A stretch of 64,000 bases of DNA from JBBRYB01 sp038238115 (GTDB lineage: Bacteria; Actinomycetota; Actinomycetes; Propionibacteriales; Nocardioidaceae), in the NCBI GenBank assembly GCA_038238115.1, contig JBBRYB010000003.1, positions 62,001-126,000 on the forward strand. Reading direction: 5' to 3'. Positions 39,001 to 47,228 of this stretch are shown one piece after another (position 1 is the stretch's first letter; the number at the start of each line of letters is the position of its first letter). A program made the translations under genes and the position numbers. Under the pieces are notes generated by a model. The model saw only the letters and a program-made list of their open reading frames with translations. It ran no database searches and was not told the origin of the DNA.

Positions 39001-39465
39001 GACGGGTAACTTCAGCGCAGTCGCGCTCGCGCACACCTCGTCGATGTCGCGCGACGGCGCGGCGTTGGCGAGCACGGGTACTCCGGCCGCGCGAGCTGCC
39101 GCGACAGCGCTGGCCTTGTTGCCCGCGAGGCGCAACACATCGCTGGGCGGGCCGACGAATGTGATGCCGGCCGCCGTACAGGCCTCGGCGAGAGCGGGGT
39201 TCTCCGACAAGAAGCCGTAGCCGGGGTAGATGGCATCAGCCCCCGCGCGGACAGCCGCCTCGACGACTGCCGCGGGATCGAGATAGGCCCGCACCGGGTG
39301 CCCATGCTCGCCGATCTCGTACGCCTCGTCGGCCTTGAGCCGGTGTTCGGACCCGCGGTCCTCGTGCGAGAAGACAGCGACGGTGCTCGCGCCCAGCTCG
39401 TAGGCCGCCCGGAACGCGCGGACCGCGATCTCGCCGCGGTTGGCGACCAGTACTTTCGAGAACAT
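36082..39465 (-). CDS. pyc: Pyruvate carboxylase
   Basis: A 1127-residue single-chain biotin enzyme making oxaloacetate from pyruvate and bicarbonate. An N-terminal biotin carboxylase domain (about 1-450) has VANRGEIAVRAFRAA, KAVAGGGGRGMR, the RDCSLQRRHQK block and EMNPRIQVEHTVTEE. The carboxyltransferase domain (about 520-810) has TTMRDAHQSLLATRVRT and LHTHDTPGG. The C-terminal carrier domain has EAMKMEAS with the biotinylated lysine near residue 1090. Full length for the family. ATG 39465 has TAGCAT 6 nt upstream, hence leaderless. It is anaplerotic. Confidence 0.96.
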   Translation of the reverse strand: MFSKVLVANRGEIAVRAFRAAYELGASTVAVFSHEDRGSEHRLKADEAYEIGEHGHPVRAYLDPAAVVEAAVRAGADAIYPGYGFLSENPALAEACTAAGITFVGPPSDVLRLAGNKASAVAAARAAGVPVLANAAPSRDIDEVCASATALKLPVFVKAVAGGGGRGMRRVDRRDDLRGATEAAMREADSAFGDPTVFVEEAVTDPRHIEVQILADGTGDVLHLFERDCSLQRRHQKVIEIAPAPNLDAALRARICTDAVAFAEQIGYQNAGTVEFLVSPDGRHAFIEMNPRIQVEHTVTEEITDVDLVQSQLRIAAGESLDDLGLRQRDIQIRGAALQCRITTEDPSNGFRPDTGRITAYRSPGGAGIRLDGGTTYTGAEVSAHFDSLLTKLTCRGRTFELAVDRARRAVAEFRIRGVATNIPFLQAVLDHADFRAGRVTTSFIEQHPSLLTARSSADRGTRLLDYLADVTVNKPHGEAPTTTDPSSKLPTLDLRGPAPPGSRQRLLAVGPERFAAALRDQTAVAVTDTTMRDAHQSLLATRVRTRDLVAVADHVSRLTPQLLSLEAWGGATFDVALRFLAEDPWERLAALRESVPNVCLQMLLRGRNTVGYTPYPVEVTDAFVAEAADTGIDVFRIFDALNDVEQMRAAIDAVRATTTAVAEVAMCYTGDLTSPSEQLYTLDYYLSLAERIVDAGAHVLAIKDMAGLLRAPAARTLVTALRTRFDLPVHLHTHDTPGGQLATLLAAIDAGVDAVDAASAALSGTTSQPALSALVAGTDHTERATGLSLAAVCDLEPYWEATRRLYAPFESGLPAPTGRVYRHEIPGGQLSNLRQQAIALGLGERFEQIEDMYAAANAILGNIVKVTPSSKVVGDLALHLVAVGADPEAFAADPGAFDVPDSVIGFLSGELGDPPGGWPEPFRTRALAGRTPKARETSLSADDVLGLRTNRRTTLNRLLFPAPAQDFADSRQRYSDLSVLPTHDFLYGLAAGDEHDVYLAEGVRLILGVESISNPDERGLRTVMCTINGQLRPVSVRDRAVSSDAPARERADVQTPGQIGAPFDGVVSPAAQAGDSVTAGDVVATIEAMKMEASITTPVAGTVERVALDGPRSVEGGDLVMVVKPS

Positions 39466-39471
39466 GACCTG

Positions 39472-39477
39472 ATGCTA
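39472..39477 (-). promoter_or_regulatory. Predicted -10 element of pyc
   Basis: TAGCAT on the minus strand, 6 nt before ATG 39465. Confidence 0.5.
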
Positions 39478-39594
39478 GTGAGGCTGCTGGCCACCGACGT
39501 GTCCGCCGGCTGGCGCCGCGTCCACCAACGTTGGTCGGTCGACTACTGCATAGAAGCACCCAACCGGTGGGCCACGCTGTCTTGGCCCTCACCT

Positions 39595-39790
39595 AGGCTG
39601 ATCGGTCGCGGCTGGCAGCCTTGATCTGCTTGACCGCATCGGTGTCCGACGCCGGGCGCACGCAGCCTGCGACCAGGCGGACGGATTCGCACCGGCGCAG
39701 AGGGTCGGCCGACTTGCGGATTCCTCGGCGAACGTGGTGCCGTGCTGCTCGGCCACGAGGGCGGCGACGTGTGGGCGCACGGACGTGTCA
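39595..39790 (-). pseudogene. Frameshifted gene remnant between the two carboxylases
   Basis: The minus strand reads VRPHVAALVAEQHGTTFAEE, then, after a change of frame, IRKSADPLRRCESVRLVAGC and a lysine/alanine-rich tail ending at a stop near 39593. The first part resembles the N-terminus of small actinobacterial HhH endonuclease-like proteins, from memory. Neither frame alone makes a sensible protein. The rest of the 39466-39787 gap shows only the pyc promoter. Confidence 0.3.
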
Positions 39791-41557
39791 GTCCTTGATC
39801 TCGCAGAGCGGTGATCCACTCGAGACTGTCGCGCCGACCTGTGCGGAGAGCCCGGAGACGGTGCCGGAGCGGTGGGCGTTGATCGGCTGTTCCATCTTCA
39901 TCGCTTCGAGGACGACGACCAGGTCGCCCGCCGTGACCGCCTGGCCGTCCTCGACGGCGATCTTGACGATCGTGCCCTGCATGGGTGCGGCGAGGATGTC
40001 GCCACTCGCCGCCGCCCCTGATCTCTTGCCCGCCGCCCGCCTGGCCGGCTTGCCGGCTCCTGGGCCGGTGACGGCACCGCCTGCGGACGCGGCGAGCCCG
40101 GCCGGGAGCGAGACGGTCAGCCGCTTGCCGCCGACCTCGACGGTGACGGTCTCGCGCGGCTCGGGCTCCGCTGACTCCCCTGCCCCGGCGTAAGGCGCGA
40201 TGTCGTTGTCGAACTCGGTCTCGATCCAACTCGTGAACACGCCGAACGCCTCGTCGTCACCGATGAACACGGGATCGTCGACGACTTTGCGGTGGAAGGC
40301 GATCACCGTCGGCATGCCCTCGACCACGAACTCGTCGAGCGCACGCCGAGAGCGGGCGAGCGCCTGCTCACGGCTGCGACCGGAGACGATGAGCTTGGCG
40401 ACGAGCGAGTCGAACGACCCCGGCACGGTCTCGCCCTCGTCATAGCCGCCGTCGAGCCGCACTCCGGGTCCGGAAGGGACGTGCCAGGTCGTCAGTGTGC
40501 CTGGCGCCGGCATGAAGTTGCGCCCGGCGTCCTCGGCGTTGATGCGGAACTCGATGGCGTGGCCCTCGACGCGAGGGTCGTCGTACCCGAGCTTTTCGCC
40601 GGCGGCGATCCGGAACATCTCGCGCACCAGGTCGACACCGGTGACTTCCTCGGTGACCGGGTGCTCGACCTGCAGCCGGGTGTTGACCTCGAGGAACGAG
40701 ATCGTGCCGTCCTGGCCGACCAGGAACTCACAGGTGCCGGCGCCGGTGTAGCCGGCCTCCCTGAGGATCGCCTTCGACGACTCGTAGAGGATCGTCGTCT
40801 GGGCGTCGGAGAGGTACGGCGCTGGAGCCTCCTCGACGAGCTTCTGGTGGCGGCGCTGCAGGGAGCAGTCACGTGTCGACACCACGACGACGTGGCCGTG
40901 CTGGTCAGCCAGACACTGCGTCTCTACATGCCGCGGCTTGTCGAGGTAGCGCTCCACGAAACACTCGCCGCGTCCGAACGCGCCGACTGCCTCGCGTACC
41001 GCGGACTCGTACAGCTCGGCGATCTCCTCATCCGTGCGGGCGACCTTGAGTCCACGTCCGCCGCCGCCGAATGCCGCCTTGATGGCGATCGGCAGCCCGT
41101 GCTCGCGCGCGAAGGCGACCGCCTCGTCGGCACCGTCGACCGGATCGGGCGTGCCGGCGACGAGCGGGGCGCCCACCTTCTGGGCGATGTGGCGCGCCTG
41201 GACCTTGTTGCCCAGGGCGTCGATGGCGGCCGGGGACGGACCGATCCAGATCAGACCGGCGTCCTGGACGGCCTGCGCGAAGGCGGAGTTCTCGGCCAGG
41301 AATCCGTAGCCGGGGTGGACGGAGTCGGCGCCGCAGTGCTTCGCGGCGTCGACGATCTTGTCGATCGAGAGATAGGTGTCGGCAGGGGTGGCGCCGCCGA
41401 GGGAGTATGCCTCGTCAGCCAGCCGAACGAAGAGCGCGTCGCGGTCCGGGTCGGCGTACACGGCGGCACTGCCGATGCCGGCGTCCTTGCAGGCGCGGAT
41501 GACGCGCACGGCGATCTCGCCACGGTTGGCGATCAACACCTTGTTCAGCTCCGGCAC
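39788..41557 (-). CDS. Acetyl-/propionyl-CoA carboxylase alpha subunit (biotin carboxylase + carrier)
   Basis: A 589-residue fusion of biotin carboxylase (about 1-450) and biotin carboxyl carrier domain. IANRGEIAVRVIRACKDAG, KAAFGGGGRGLKVA, the RDCSLQRRHQKLVEEAPAP block and EVNTRLQVEHPVTEEVTG are the carboxylase signatures. EAMKMEQPI near residue 553 is the biotinylation site. An Ala/Gly/Lys-rich linker joins the domains. It carboxylates biotin for acyl-CoA beta subunits such as that at 47225-48814. GTG 41557 is preceded by GAGGAGAG at good spacing, in contrast to the leaderless pyc gene. Confidence 0.94.
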   Translation of the reverse strand: MPELNKVLIANRGEIAVRVIRACKDAGIGSAAVYADPDRDALFVRLADEAYSLGGATPADTYLSIDKIVDAAKHCGADSVHPGYGFLAENSAFAQAVQDAGLIWIGPSPAAIDALGNKVQARHIAQKVGAPLVAGTPDPVDGADEAVAFAREHGLPIAIKAAFGGGGRGLKVARTDEEIAELYESAVREAVGAFGRGECFVERYLDKPRHVETQCLADQHGHVVVVSTRDCSLQRRHQKLVEEAPAPYLSDAQTTILYESSKAILREAGYTGAGTCEFLVGQDGTISFLEVNTRLQVEHPVTEEVTGVDLVREMFRIAAGEKLGYDDPRVEGHAIEFRINAEDAGRNFMPAPGTLTTWHVPSGPGVRLDGGYDEGETVPGSFDSLVAKLIVSGRSREQALARSRRALDEFVVEGMPTVIAFHRKVVDDPVFIGDDEAFGVFTSWIETEFDNDIAPYAGAGESAEPEPRETVTVEVGGKRLTVSLPAGLAASAGGAVTGPGAGKPARRAAGKRSGAAASGDILAAPMQGTIVKIAVEDGQAVTAGDLVVVLEAMKMEQPINAHRSGTVSGLSAQVGATVSSGSPLCEIKD

Positions 41558-41625
41558 GGGTCTCTCCTCGCCTGCATGGCTGCCTCGCTCGTGAGTGTAG
41601 TGACCAGGCCCGGCGTCGATGCGCC

Positions 41626-41631
41626 TAGAGT
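41626..41631 (+). promoter_or_regulatory. Predicted -10 element of a small protein gene
   Basis: TAGAGT would place transcription near 41638. It is divergent from the carboxylase gene and leaves a leader of about 40 nt with AGGAGG before ATG 41680. Confidence 0.4.
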
Positions 41632-41679
41632 GAAAGCGCCGTGGCCCCACGCCTGTCCACCATCGCAGGAGGTTCACCG

Positions 41680-41853
41680 ATGAGCAGCCAGCACGATCTC
41701 GAGGAACCGACTCCGACGTCCGACGCCGCCCTGCCCGACGAGAGGGATACCCCGCCGTTCGCAGACTACGGCCACGGGGTCTACGAGCGGAGCGACGACG
41801 ACGTGCCTGTGCAGCACGGCCTGGGTCACCCGCAACGGCCCGACGTACCCTGA
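41680..41853 (+). CDS. Small acidic hypothetical protein
   Basis: A 57-residue acidic protein (MSSQHDLEEPTPTSDAALPD...) with no membrane segment or recognised domain. The strong AGGAGG (41667-41672) ahead of ATG 41680 and a -10 motif upstream support expression; an in-frame GTG 41641 is less likely. It ends 58 bp before the acyl-CoA dehydrogenase and could be co-transcribed. Pro/Asp/Glu-rich composition suggests it is largely unstructured. No function is proposed. Confidence 0.55.
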   Translation: MSSQHDLEEPTPTSDAALPDERDTPPFADYGHGVYERSDDDVPVQHGLGHPQRPDVP

Positions 41854-41911
41854 CAGTCGTCCCCCGGCCGCCACGCACGCCCGCCTCGACCGCCCGTCCG
41901 AGAGGTTACCG

Positions 41912-43084
41912 ATGAGTTTTGCCTTGTCCGTCGAGCACGAGGCCTTCCGCCACAGCGTGCGGGAGTTCGCCGAGGCGGAGATCGGCCCCCACGCCTCGCA
42001 GTGGGACCGCGAGCACATCTTCCCCGTCGACGTGGTGCACAAGATGGGCAAGTTCGGCCTCTTCGGACTGACCGCACCCCAGGAGTACGGCGGCGTGGGC
42101 GAGGACGGCGACTTCAGCAGCCTGTGCGTCGCGATCGAGGAGATCGGTCGGGTCGACCAGTCCATGGGCATCACCCTCGAGGCGGCCGTCGGGCTCGGCA
42201 TCAACCCGATCCAGACCTACGGCTCCGACGAACAGAAACAGACCTGGCTGCCTGACCTGGTGGCGGGGGAGAGGCTGGCAGGCTTCGGTCTGACCGAGCC
42301 CGGCGCCGGCTCGGACGCGCGGGCCACCAGGACCCGCGCCACCCTCACCGGCGACGAGTGGGTCGTCAACGGCTCGAAGCAGTTCATCACCAACTCCGGC
42401 TCGGAGATCACGTCGCTGGTCACGGTGACGGCCCGGACGGGCGATCGCACAGACGGCCGGGCCGAGGTGTCGGCGATCATCGTGCCGGCGGGAACGCCCG
42501 GGTTCGTGGCCGAGCCCGCGTACGACAAGCTGGGCTGGCATGCCAGCGATACGCATCCGTTGAGCTTCGACGACGTCCACGTGCCGCAGGACCACCTGCT
42601 CGGCAGCCGAGGCCAGGGGTTCGGCCAGTTCCTGGCCACCCTCGACGACGGACGCGTCGCGATCTCGGCACTGGCGGTTGGGTGCATCCAGGCCTGCCTG
42701 GATTTCTCCGTGCAATACGCCGGGGAACGGACGACGTTCAACGTCCCGATCGGCGCCAAGCAAGGGGTCGCCTTCCAGATCGCCGACCTGCAGGTCATGG
42801 CCGAGGCTGCTCGCAGCCTGACCTACAAGGCAGCCGCCCTGAAGGACGCCGGCCGGCCCAGGGCGGAGTTCAAGCAGGCTGCGGCGATCGCGAAGCTCTA
42901 CTCGACCGAGGCCGCCGTCACGGCGACCAGGATCGCGACACAGGTGTTCGGGGGCTATGGCTTCATGGAGGAGTACCCGGTGGCCCGCTTCTACCGCGAC
43001 GCCAAGGTCCTCGAGATCGGCGAGGGCACGTCCGAGGTGCAGCGGATGGTCATCGCTCGAGGCCTGGGGCTCCCCGTCGAGTAG
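41912..43084 (+). CDS. Acyl-CoA dehydrogenase
   Basis: A 390-residue FAD enzyme oxidising acyl-CoA to 2-enoyl-CoA. GFGLTEPGAGSDA (FAD/substrate binding), VNGSKQFITNSG, GRVAISALAVG, QVFGGYGFMEEYPVARFYRDA and the C-terminal EIGEGTSEVQRMVIAR are all present; the catalytic Glu is in GEGTSE. These fit short-/branched-chain acyl-CoA dehydrogenases. GAGAGG precedes ATG 41912. Near the acyl-CoA carboxylase genes it may serve fatty- or amino-acid degradation. Confidence 0.93.
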   Translation: MSFALSVEHEAFRHSVREFAEAEIGPHASQWDREHIFPVDVVHKMGKFGLFGLTAPQEYGGVGEDGDFSSLCVAIEEIGRVDQSMGITLEAAVGLGINPIQTYGSDEQKQTWLPDLVAGERLAGFGLTEPGAGSDARATRTRATLTGDEWVVNGSKQFITNSGSEITSLVTVTARTGDRTDGRAEVSAIIVPAGTPGFVAEPAYDKLGWHASDTHPLSFDDVHVPQDHLLGSRGQGFGQFLATLDDGRVAISALAVGCIQACLDFSVQYAGERTTFNVPIGAKQGVAFQIADLQVMAEAARSLTYKAAALKDAGRPRAEFKQAAAIAKLYSTEAAVTATRIATQVFGGYGFMEEYPVARFYRDAKVLEIGEGTSEVQRMVIARGLGLPVE

Positions 43085-43320
43085 CGGCCCACCACCGACC
43101 GTCCCTGCCAGCTCTGTGCTGCTGCGTCAGGCGAGGTGACGCCGCTCGCCGCTGCACCGTCCTCCCGCACAACCGTGCCTGTGACACGGGTGGCCTCGAG
43201 TGGCACGGTGCCATTTCCAATCCTGTATGAACGCGGCGGCGGCCGGTCACGCGAGGATGACTACGTCGTCGACAGTTCCTTGGCCAATCGAGAGAGCCGG
43301 GAAGGCGGCGCCCATATGGC

Positions 43321-43326
43321 TATAGT
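43321..43326 (+). promoter_or_regulatory. Predicted -10 element of the LURP-one-like gene
   Basis: TATAGT, 6 nt before ATG 43333. It is the best-matching -10 in the window and implies a leaderless mRNA. The preceding 43085-43320 shows no gene. Confidence 0.55.
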
Positions 43327-43332
43327 CGCGGG

Positions 43333-43956
43333 ATGACGGCTCAGTTCGATCCGAACGCGTACGACGTGTTCCTGCTCCGCCAGCGGTGGACGCTGGTCGT
43401 CAACCGCTACATCTTCTCGTTGCCTGACGCAGCCGGCAACGAGGGCGAGCGATTCGCCTTCGTCGAGCAAAAGCGGTTCAAGTTCAAGGAGGACATCCGC
43501 TTCTACACCGATGAGTCCAAACAGGTTGAGCTGCTTCGGATCAAGGCACGCCAGCGCTTCGACCCGGCGGCACGCTACGACATCACCGGCCCAACGGGGG
43601 AGAAGATCGGCGAGATCCAAAAGGTGTTCGGCAAGAGCCTCCTGCGGTCCACCTATCGGCTCTTCGACGCGAACGGTGAGCAGACCTGCGAAGCGACCGA
43701 GCGCAGCCTCGGGGTAGCACTGTTCCGTCGCCTCGTCGGGCTGGTCCCCGTCATCGGCGACTACGCCGACTGGCTGCCGATCCCATACCACTTCGTCTTC
43801 AGCAGAGGCGACCGCGTCCTCGTCCGCCACACCCGCCGGGCCTGGAAGTTCACCGACCACTACACGATCGACTGTACGCCGGATTCAGACCACACACTCG
43901 ACCGCCGGCTCGTGCTCGCCGCAGCGGTCGGGATGGATGCGCTTCAGGCTCGGTGA
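43333..43956 (+). CDS. LURP-one/tubby-like family protein
   Basis: A 207-residue soluble protein with beta-strand-rich sequence resembling the LURP-one-related/scramblase (tubby C-terminal-like) fold: RWTLVVNRYIFSLPD, FAFVEQKRFKFKEDIRFYTD, ARYDITGPTGEKIGEIQKVF and LLRSTYRLFDANG. Bacterial members have no settled function. No signal peptide is visible; a short hydrophobic patch (LVGLVPVIGDYADWLPI) may be amphipathic. It is convergent with the maf gene. Confidence 0.7.
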   Translation: MTAQFDPNAYDVFLLRQRWTLVVNRYIFSLPDAAGNEGERFAFVEQKRFKFKEDIRFYTDESKQVELLRIKARQRFDPAARYDITGPTGEKIGEIQKVFGKSLLRSTYRLFDANGEQTCEATERSLGVALFRRLVGLVPVIGDYADWLPIPYHFVFSRGDRVLVRHTRRAWKFTDHYTIDCTPDSDHTLDRRLVLAAAVGMDALQAR

Positions 43957-44001
43957 CCAGGACCGGCGCAGAGCAACGACTCAGGCAGCCGGGTGCGGAG
44001 G

Positions 44002-44604
44002 TCAGCGTGGCGACTCCCAGAGATCCTTCCAGCCGATGCCGAGCTCGGCCGACATCGTGCGCAGCAACGCGACGGAGATGCCGACGACGTTGTGAGGGTC
44101 GCCCTCGATGCCTGTCACGAACGCCGCTCCCAGCCCGTCGAGCATGAAGGCACCGGCGACGTGCAGTGGTTCGCCGGTAGCGACGTAGGCCGCGATCTCG
44201 TCGTCGCTGACAGCAGCGAAGTAGACCGTCGTCGAAGCCACCCGACTGACCTCCCGATGCCCCTTCACGTCGATCACGCAGTGGCCCGTGACCAAGGTTC
44301 CGCTGCGTCCGCGCATGGCTCGCCATGTCGACGCGGCATCCGCTGGGCCGCTGGGCTTGCCGAGGATCTCCCCGTCCAGGTCGAGAAGCGAGTCACAGCC
44401 GATCACGAGGTCTGCACCGACCGCCCGCGGTGAGCCGGCGACGGCGCGCGCCTTGGCGACCGCGAGGACGAGGCTCAGCGCCGCGGCGGAGTCGCCGCAG
44501 AAGCTGTCCTCGTCGACGTCCGAGACGATCACCTCCGGTGAGACTCCTGCCGCGCGCAGCGTCTTCAGGCGTGCCGCCGACGCCGAGGCAAGGACGACTC
44601 TCAC
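44002..44604 (-). CDS. Maf family nucleotide pyrophosphatase
   Basis: A 200-residue Maf/Ham1-fold protein hydrolysing non-canonical nucleoside triphosphates (dTTP/UTP or m7GTP by subfamily). VVLASASAARLKTLRAAG is the N-terminal signature, GCDSLLDLDGEILGKP the metal-binding segment, and EGDPHNVVGISVALLRTM the C-terminal motif. The last fits the actinobacterial Maf type. GTG 44604 overlaps the upstream DUF885 stop (GTGA), implying coupled translation. Confidence 0.9.
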   Translation of the reverse strand: MRVVLASASAARLKTLRAAGVSPEVIVSDVDEDSFCGDSAAALSLVLAVAKARAVAGSPRAVGADLVIGCDSLLDLDGEILGKPSGPADAASTWRAMRGRSGTLVTGHCVIDVKGHREVSRVASTTVYFAAVSDDEIAAYVATGEPLHVAGAFMLDGLGAAFVTGIEGDPHNVVGISVALLRTMSAELGIGWKDLWESPR

Positions 44605-46316
44605 AGCCGCGCGAGCGCGTGGCGCAGCGGGTCGAGTCCGAGCGCGCCGAGATCCAGAGCCGCGCGGTGGAACTCCTTGAGCTGGAAGCCCGCACCATGC
44701 CGCTGTCTGGCCTCGTCTCGGGCCTGCAACCAGATCCGCTCACCGACCTTGTACGACGGCGCCTGCCCCGGCCAACCCAGATAGCGGTTGTGCTCGAAAT
44801 CGATGACGGCGTCGTCGAGCCGGCAGTGCTGGCGCATGAAGTCGCGGCCGAGGTCGGCCGTCCACGTCTGGCCCGGATGGAAACCGAACGGGTTGTCCCG
44901 GGGGATCTTCAGTTCCAGGTGCATCCCGATGTCGACGATGACCCGGAGCGCGCGGAGGGCCTGCCCGTCGAGCATCCCCAGCTTGTCGCCCGCGTCTTCC
45001 AGGTAGCCGAGCTCGTCCATCAACCGCTCGGCGTACAGAGCCCAGCCTTCGCCGTGCCCCGACACCCAGCACATCGTGCGCTGCCAGCGGTTCAGCAGGT
45101 TGCTCCGGTACGCCGTCTGTGCCACCTGCAGATGGTGGCCGGGAACACCCTCGTGGTAGACGGTGGTGACCTCGCGCCACGTCGAGAATGCCGTGACCCC
45201 GTCCGGGACTGCCCACCACATCCGGCCCGGCCGGCTGAAGTCCTCACTCGGGCCGGTGTAGTAGATGCCGCCGTCGTTGGTGGGCGCGAGGCAGCACTCG
45301 ATCCGCCTGATCGGTGGCGGGATGTCGAAATGGGTGTCGGCCATCGCCTCGATCGTCGCGTCGGCCAGCTCCTGCATCCAGGCCCGGAAGTCGTCCTTGC
45401 CGCGCATCCGCCGAGTGGGGTCGGCGTCGAGCTTCGCCACGGCGTCGTCGACACCTCCACCGGGCACGATCCGGGTCGCGATCCGGGCCATCTCGCTCTC
45501 GATCCGGTTGAGCTCCTCCCAGCCCCAGGCATACGTCTCGTCCAGGTCGATGTCGGCGCCGAGGAAGTAGCGCGACTCAGGGGCGTAGGTGTCTCGCCCG
45601 ACGGCGTCCCGGTCGTGGCCGCGGGGGAGCAGGTCGCGAGCGAGGAACGCGCCGAAGCGCGCGAACGCGGCGCTCGCCGCCTCGGCATGCGACCCCAGCT
45701 GGCTCTGCAGGCCAGCCGGCGCGTCGGCCCGGCTCACCAACGCGCTGAAGAAGTCTCCGCCAGTAGCCTCCTGGCCGGTCCAGGCGCGGACCTGGGCGGC
45801 GACGGCCGCAATCTGGCGCTTTGCTGTTACGTGGCCGTCGTCGGCGCACCCGGACAGTGTGGTGCGATAGCCGTCGAGCGCGGCCGGTACCTGGGCAAGT
45901 CGTGAGTCGATGTCGTGCCAGGCGTGTTCGCCGTGGGTGCTCATCAGGTCGAAGACGCCACGAACGTTGTGAAGCTCGCTGGAGATGACACTGAGCTGCG
46001 ACTGAGGCGTCCTGGCGTCGTACCGGTCCACACTCACCGACAGTCTTTCGACGAACGCGGCCTTGGCGGCCTGCTCACGGATGCCTGAGGCGACGGTGAC
46101 CTGCATGGCGCTGAGTGCCCGGCGAGTCAGCTGGTCGCGCTCGGCGAACCCGTCCGGGCTGAGATCAGCGAGCGAGTCCTCGTGGCCACCGATTCCGAAG
46201 TACGTAGCCGACAACGGGTCGAGGGCGGCGAAGTCCTCGACGAACGCGTCTGCGATCGCGTCGACAGGTCGCGTGCCGGGTGCTCCGTGAACGGGCTGTC
46301 CGGCCACGTCAGTCAT
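44601..46316 (-). CDS. DUF885 family protein (putative zinc carboxypeptidase-like)
   Basis: A 571-residue protein of the DUF885 family, mostly helical. The motif VYHEGVPGHHLQVAQ has the HExxxGHH-like arrangement typical of this family and resembling gluzincin metal sites, with a downstream Glu-rich helix (GWALYAERLMDELGYL) supplying another ligand. No signal peptide is visible, so it is probably cytoplasmic or non-classically placed. Function is not established; a peptidase is suspected. AGGA precedes ATG 46316. It is coupled to the maf gene. Confidence 0.85.
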   Translation of the reverse strand: MTDVAGQPVHGAPGTRPVDAIADAFVEDFAALDPLSATYFGIGGHEDSLADLSPDGFAERDQLTRRALSAMQVTVASGIREQAAKAAFVERLSVSVDRYDARTPQSQLSVISSELHNVRGVFDLMSTHGEHAWHDIDSRLAQVPAALDGYRTTLSGCADDGHVTAKRQIAAVAAQVRAWTGQEATGGDFFSALVSRADAPAGLQSQLGSHAEAASAAFARFGAFLARDLLPRGHDRDAVGRDTYAPESRYFLGADIDLDETYAWGWEELNRIESEMARIATRIVPGGGVDDAVAKLDADPTRRMRGKDDFRAWMQELADATIEAMADTHFDIPPPIRRIECCLAPTNDGGIYYTGPSEDFSRPGRMWWAVPDGVTAFSTWREVTTVYHEGVPGHHLQVAQTAYRSNLLNRWQRTMCWVSGHGEGWALYAERLMDELGYLEDAGDKLGMLDGQALRALRVIVDIGMHLELKIPRDNPFGFHPGQTWTADLGRDFMRQHCRLDDAVIDFEHNRYLGWPGQAPSYKVGERIWLQARDEARQRHGAGFQLKEFHRAALDLGALGLDPLRHALARL

Positions 46317-46353
46317 TTCTGTGTCCTGGCCAATACGGCGTAGGTGCAGCCGC

Positions 46354-46542
46354 CTACTCGTCGTCCGACGACTCCTCGGCGAACCGCATCCGTCCGACCG
46401 CCTTCCAACCGCCCTTGGGGAAGCTGGCGAGCTCCTTGCCCTTGGCGTCGACGATGCTGAGGCCGCCCTCCTTGATGTTGCGACGGGCTTCGTTGGGAAA
46501 CTTCTTGACGCTGCCGTCGGGCAGCAGGACTTTGAGGCGCAT
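46354..46542 (-). CDS. Small hypothetical protein
   Basis: A 62-residue protein (MRLKVLLPDGSVKKFPNEAR...) with a ubiquitin-like/MoaD-like first strand pattern and an acidic C-terminus (FAEESSDDE). No family is recognised. GGAAAG sits 9 nt before ATG 46542, which favours it over ATG 46551, three codons earlier. It lies 37 bp upstream of the DUF885 gene and may be co-transcribed. Confidence 0.55.
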   Translation of the reverse strand: MRLKVLLPDGSVKKFPNEARRNIKEGGLSIVDAKGKELASFPKGGWKAVGRMRFAEESSDDE

Positions 46543-46578
46543 GGTCGTCATCTTTCCAGTCGCCGGGGATATCGGCAT

Positions 46579-46913
46579 CCCCTCTCAGTGAGTCATCAGA
46601 TTCGCCGGGTTACGCAGAGAGCGCATCCCGCGGCGTCGTTTGCCCTCCCACCACATGCCGGGCGCTGCCGTTGAAGCGACCACAGTTGGTCGAACGCGCC
46701 GCAGTCGCTGCTCTACGTACGGGTTGACGATGGTCAGCCCGGCGTCCTGGCGCCCACCGGTGAAGCCTCTGACAACGAACGACTCGCGCGGCCGCGACGC
46801 GCCGACTCCACGATGAGCGTCCCAGAATGACGACCTCCGTCAGGTCGTGCGCGTTGGGCCAACACGTTCGGCCCCGCTCTTGGTTGGACGGAACCTCCAC
46901 GGGCCCGGCAGGG
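46579..46913. other. Gap with no convincing gene
   Basis: Between the small hypothetical gene and accE. One minus-strand frame is open for about 85 codons and reads protein-like at its end (TIVNPYVEQRLRRVRP, then GMWWEGKRRRGMRSLRN), stopping near 46590. It lacks a start codon. It may be the end of a decayed gene or chance. No repeat or RNA feature is seen. Confidence 0.3.
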
Positions 46914-47228
46914 TCAGCGGGGCCAGGCGCTGCTTCGCCAGCCGCCGGGACCGTGGCGGTGCATGCCGCGGACCCTGCGGTGATGTGCAGACCACCCCGA
47001 TCGGCGTACGTCCGGGGCCAGCCTCGCCGCAGCCGCAGCCGCGGCCCGTCTGGCGGCGAGGACCACGACCAATGCTGCCGTCTCCTCCGCGGTGGGAACG
47101 CCCGTGAGGACGCGCAGCACGGGCTCCTGCTCCTCGGCGGACTCAGCCGGCGGCGACTCAGCCGACTCAACCAGCCCGGGTTGCGCCTGCGCCGACTCAG
47201 CCGGCGAGGCTGGGTCGCGGTCGTTCAC
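46914..47228 (-). CDS. accE: Acyl-CoA carboxylase epsilon subunit
   Basis: A 104-residue protein. The N-terminal 45 residues are low-complexity Pro/Ala/Glu/Ser (PAESAQAQPGLVESAESPPAE). The epsilon core is LRVLTGVPTAEETAALVVVL, followed by an Ala-rich helix and the C-terminal SGWSAHHRRVRGM...GPGGWRSSAWPR, the family hallmark. Epsilon subunits bridge alpha and beta subunits in actinobacterial complexes. GTG 47228 overlaps the beta-subunit stop (GTGA), confirming both the partner and the start. Confidence 0.85.
   Translation of the reverse strand: MNDRDPASPAESAQAQPGLVESAESPPAESAEEQEPVLRVLTGVPTAEETAALVVVLAARRAAAAAAARLAPDVRRSGWSAHHRRVRGMHRHGPGGWRSSAWPR

Noticed and set aside
40292..41683. 463-codon plus-strand frame over the carboxylase alpha gene
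   Set aside because: Antisense shadow; the minus strand contains all biotin carboxylase and carrier motifs.
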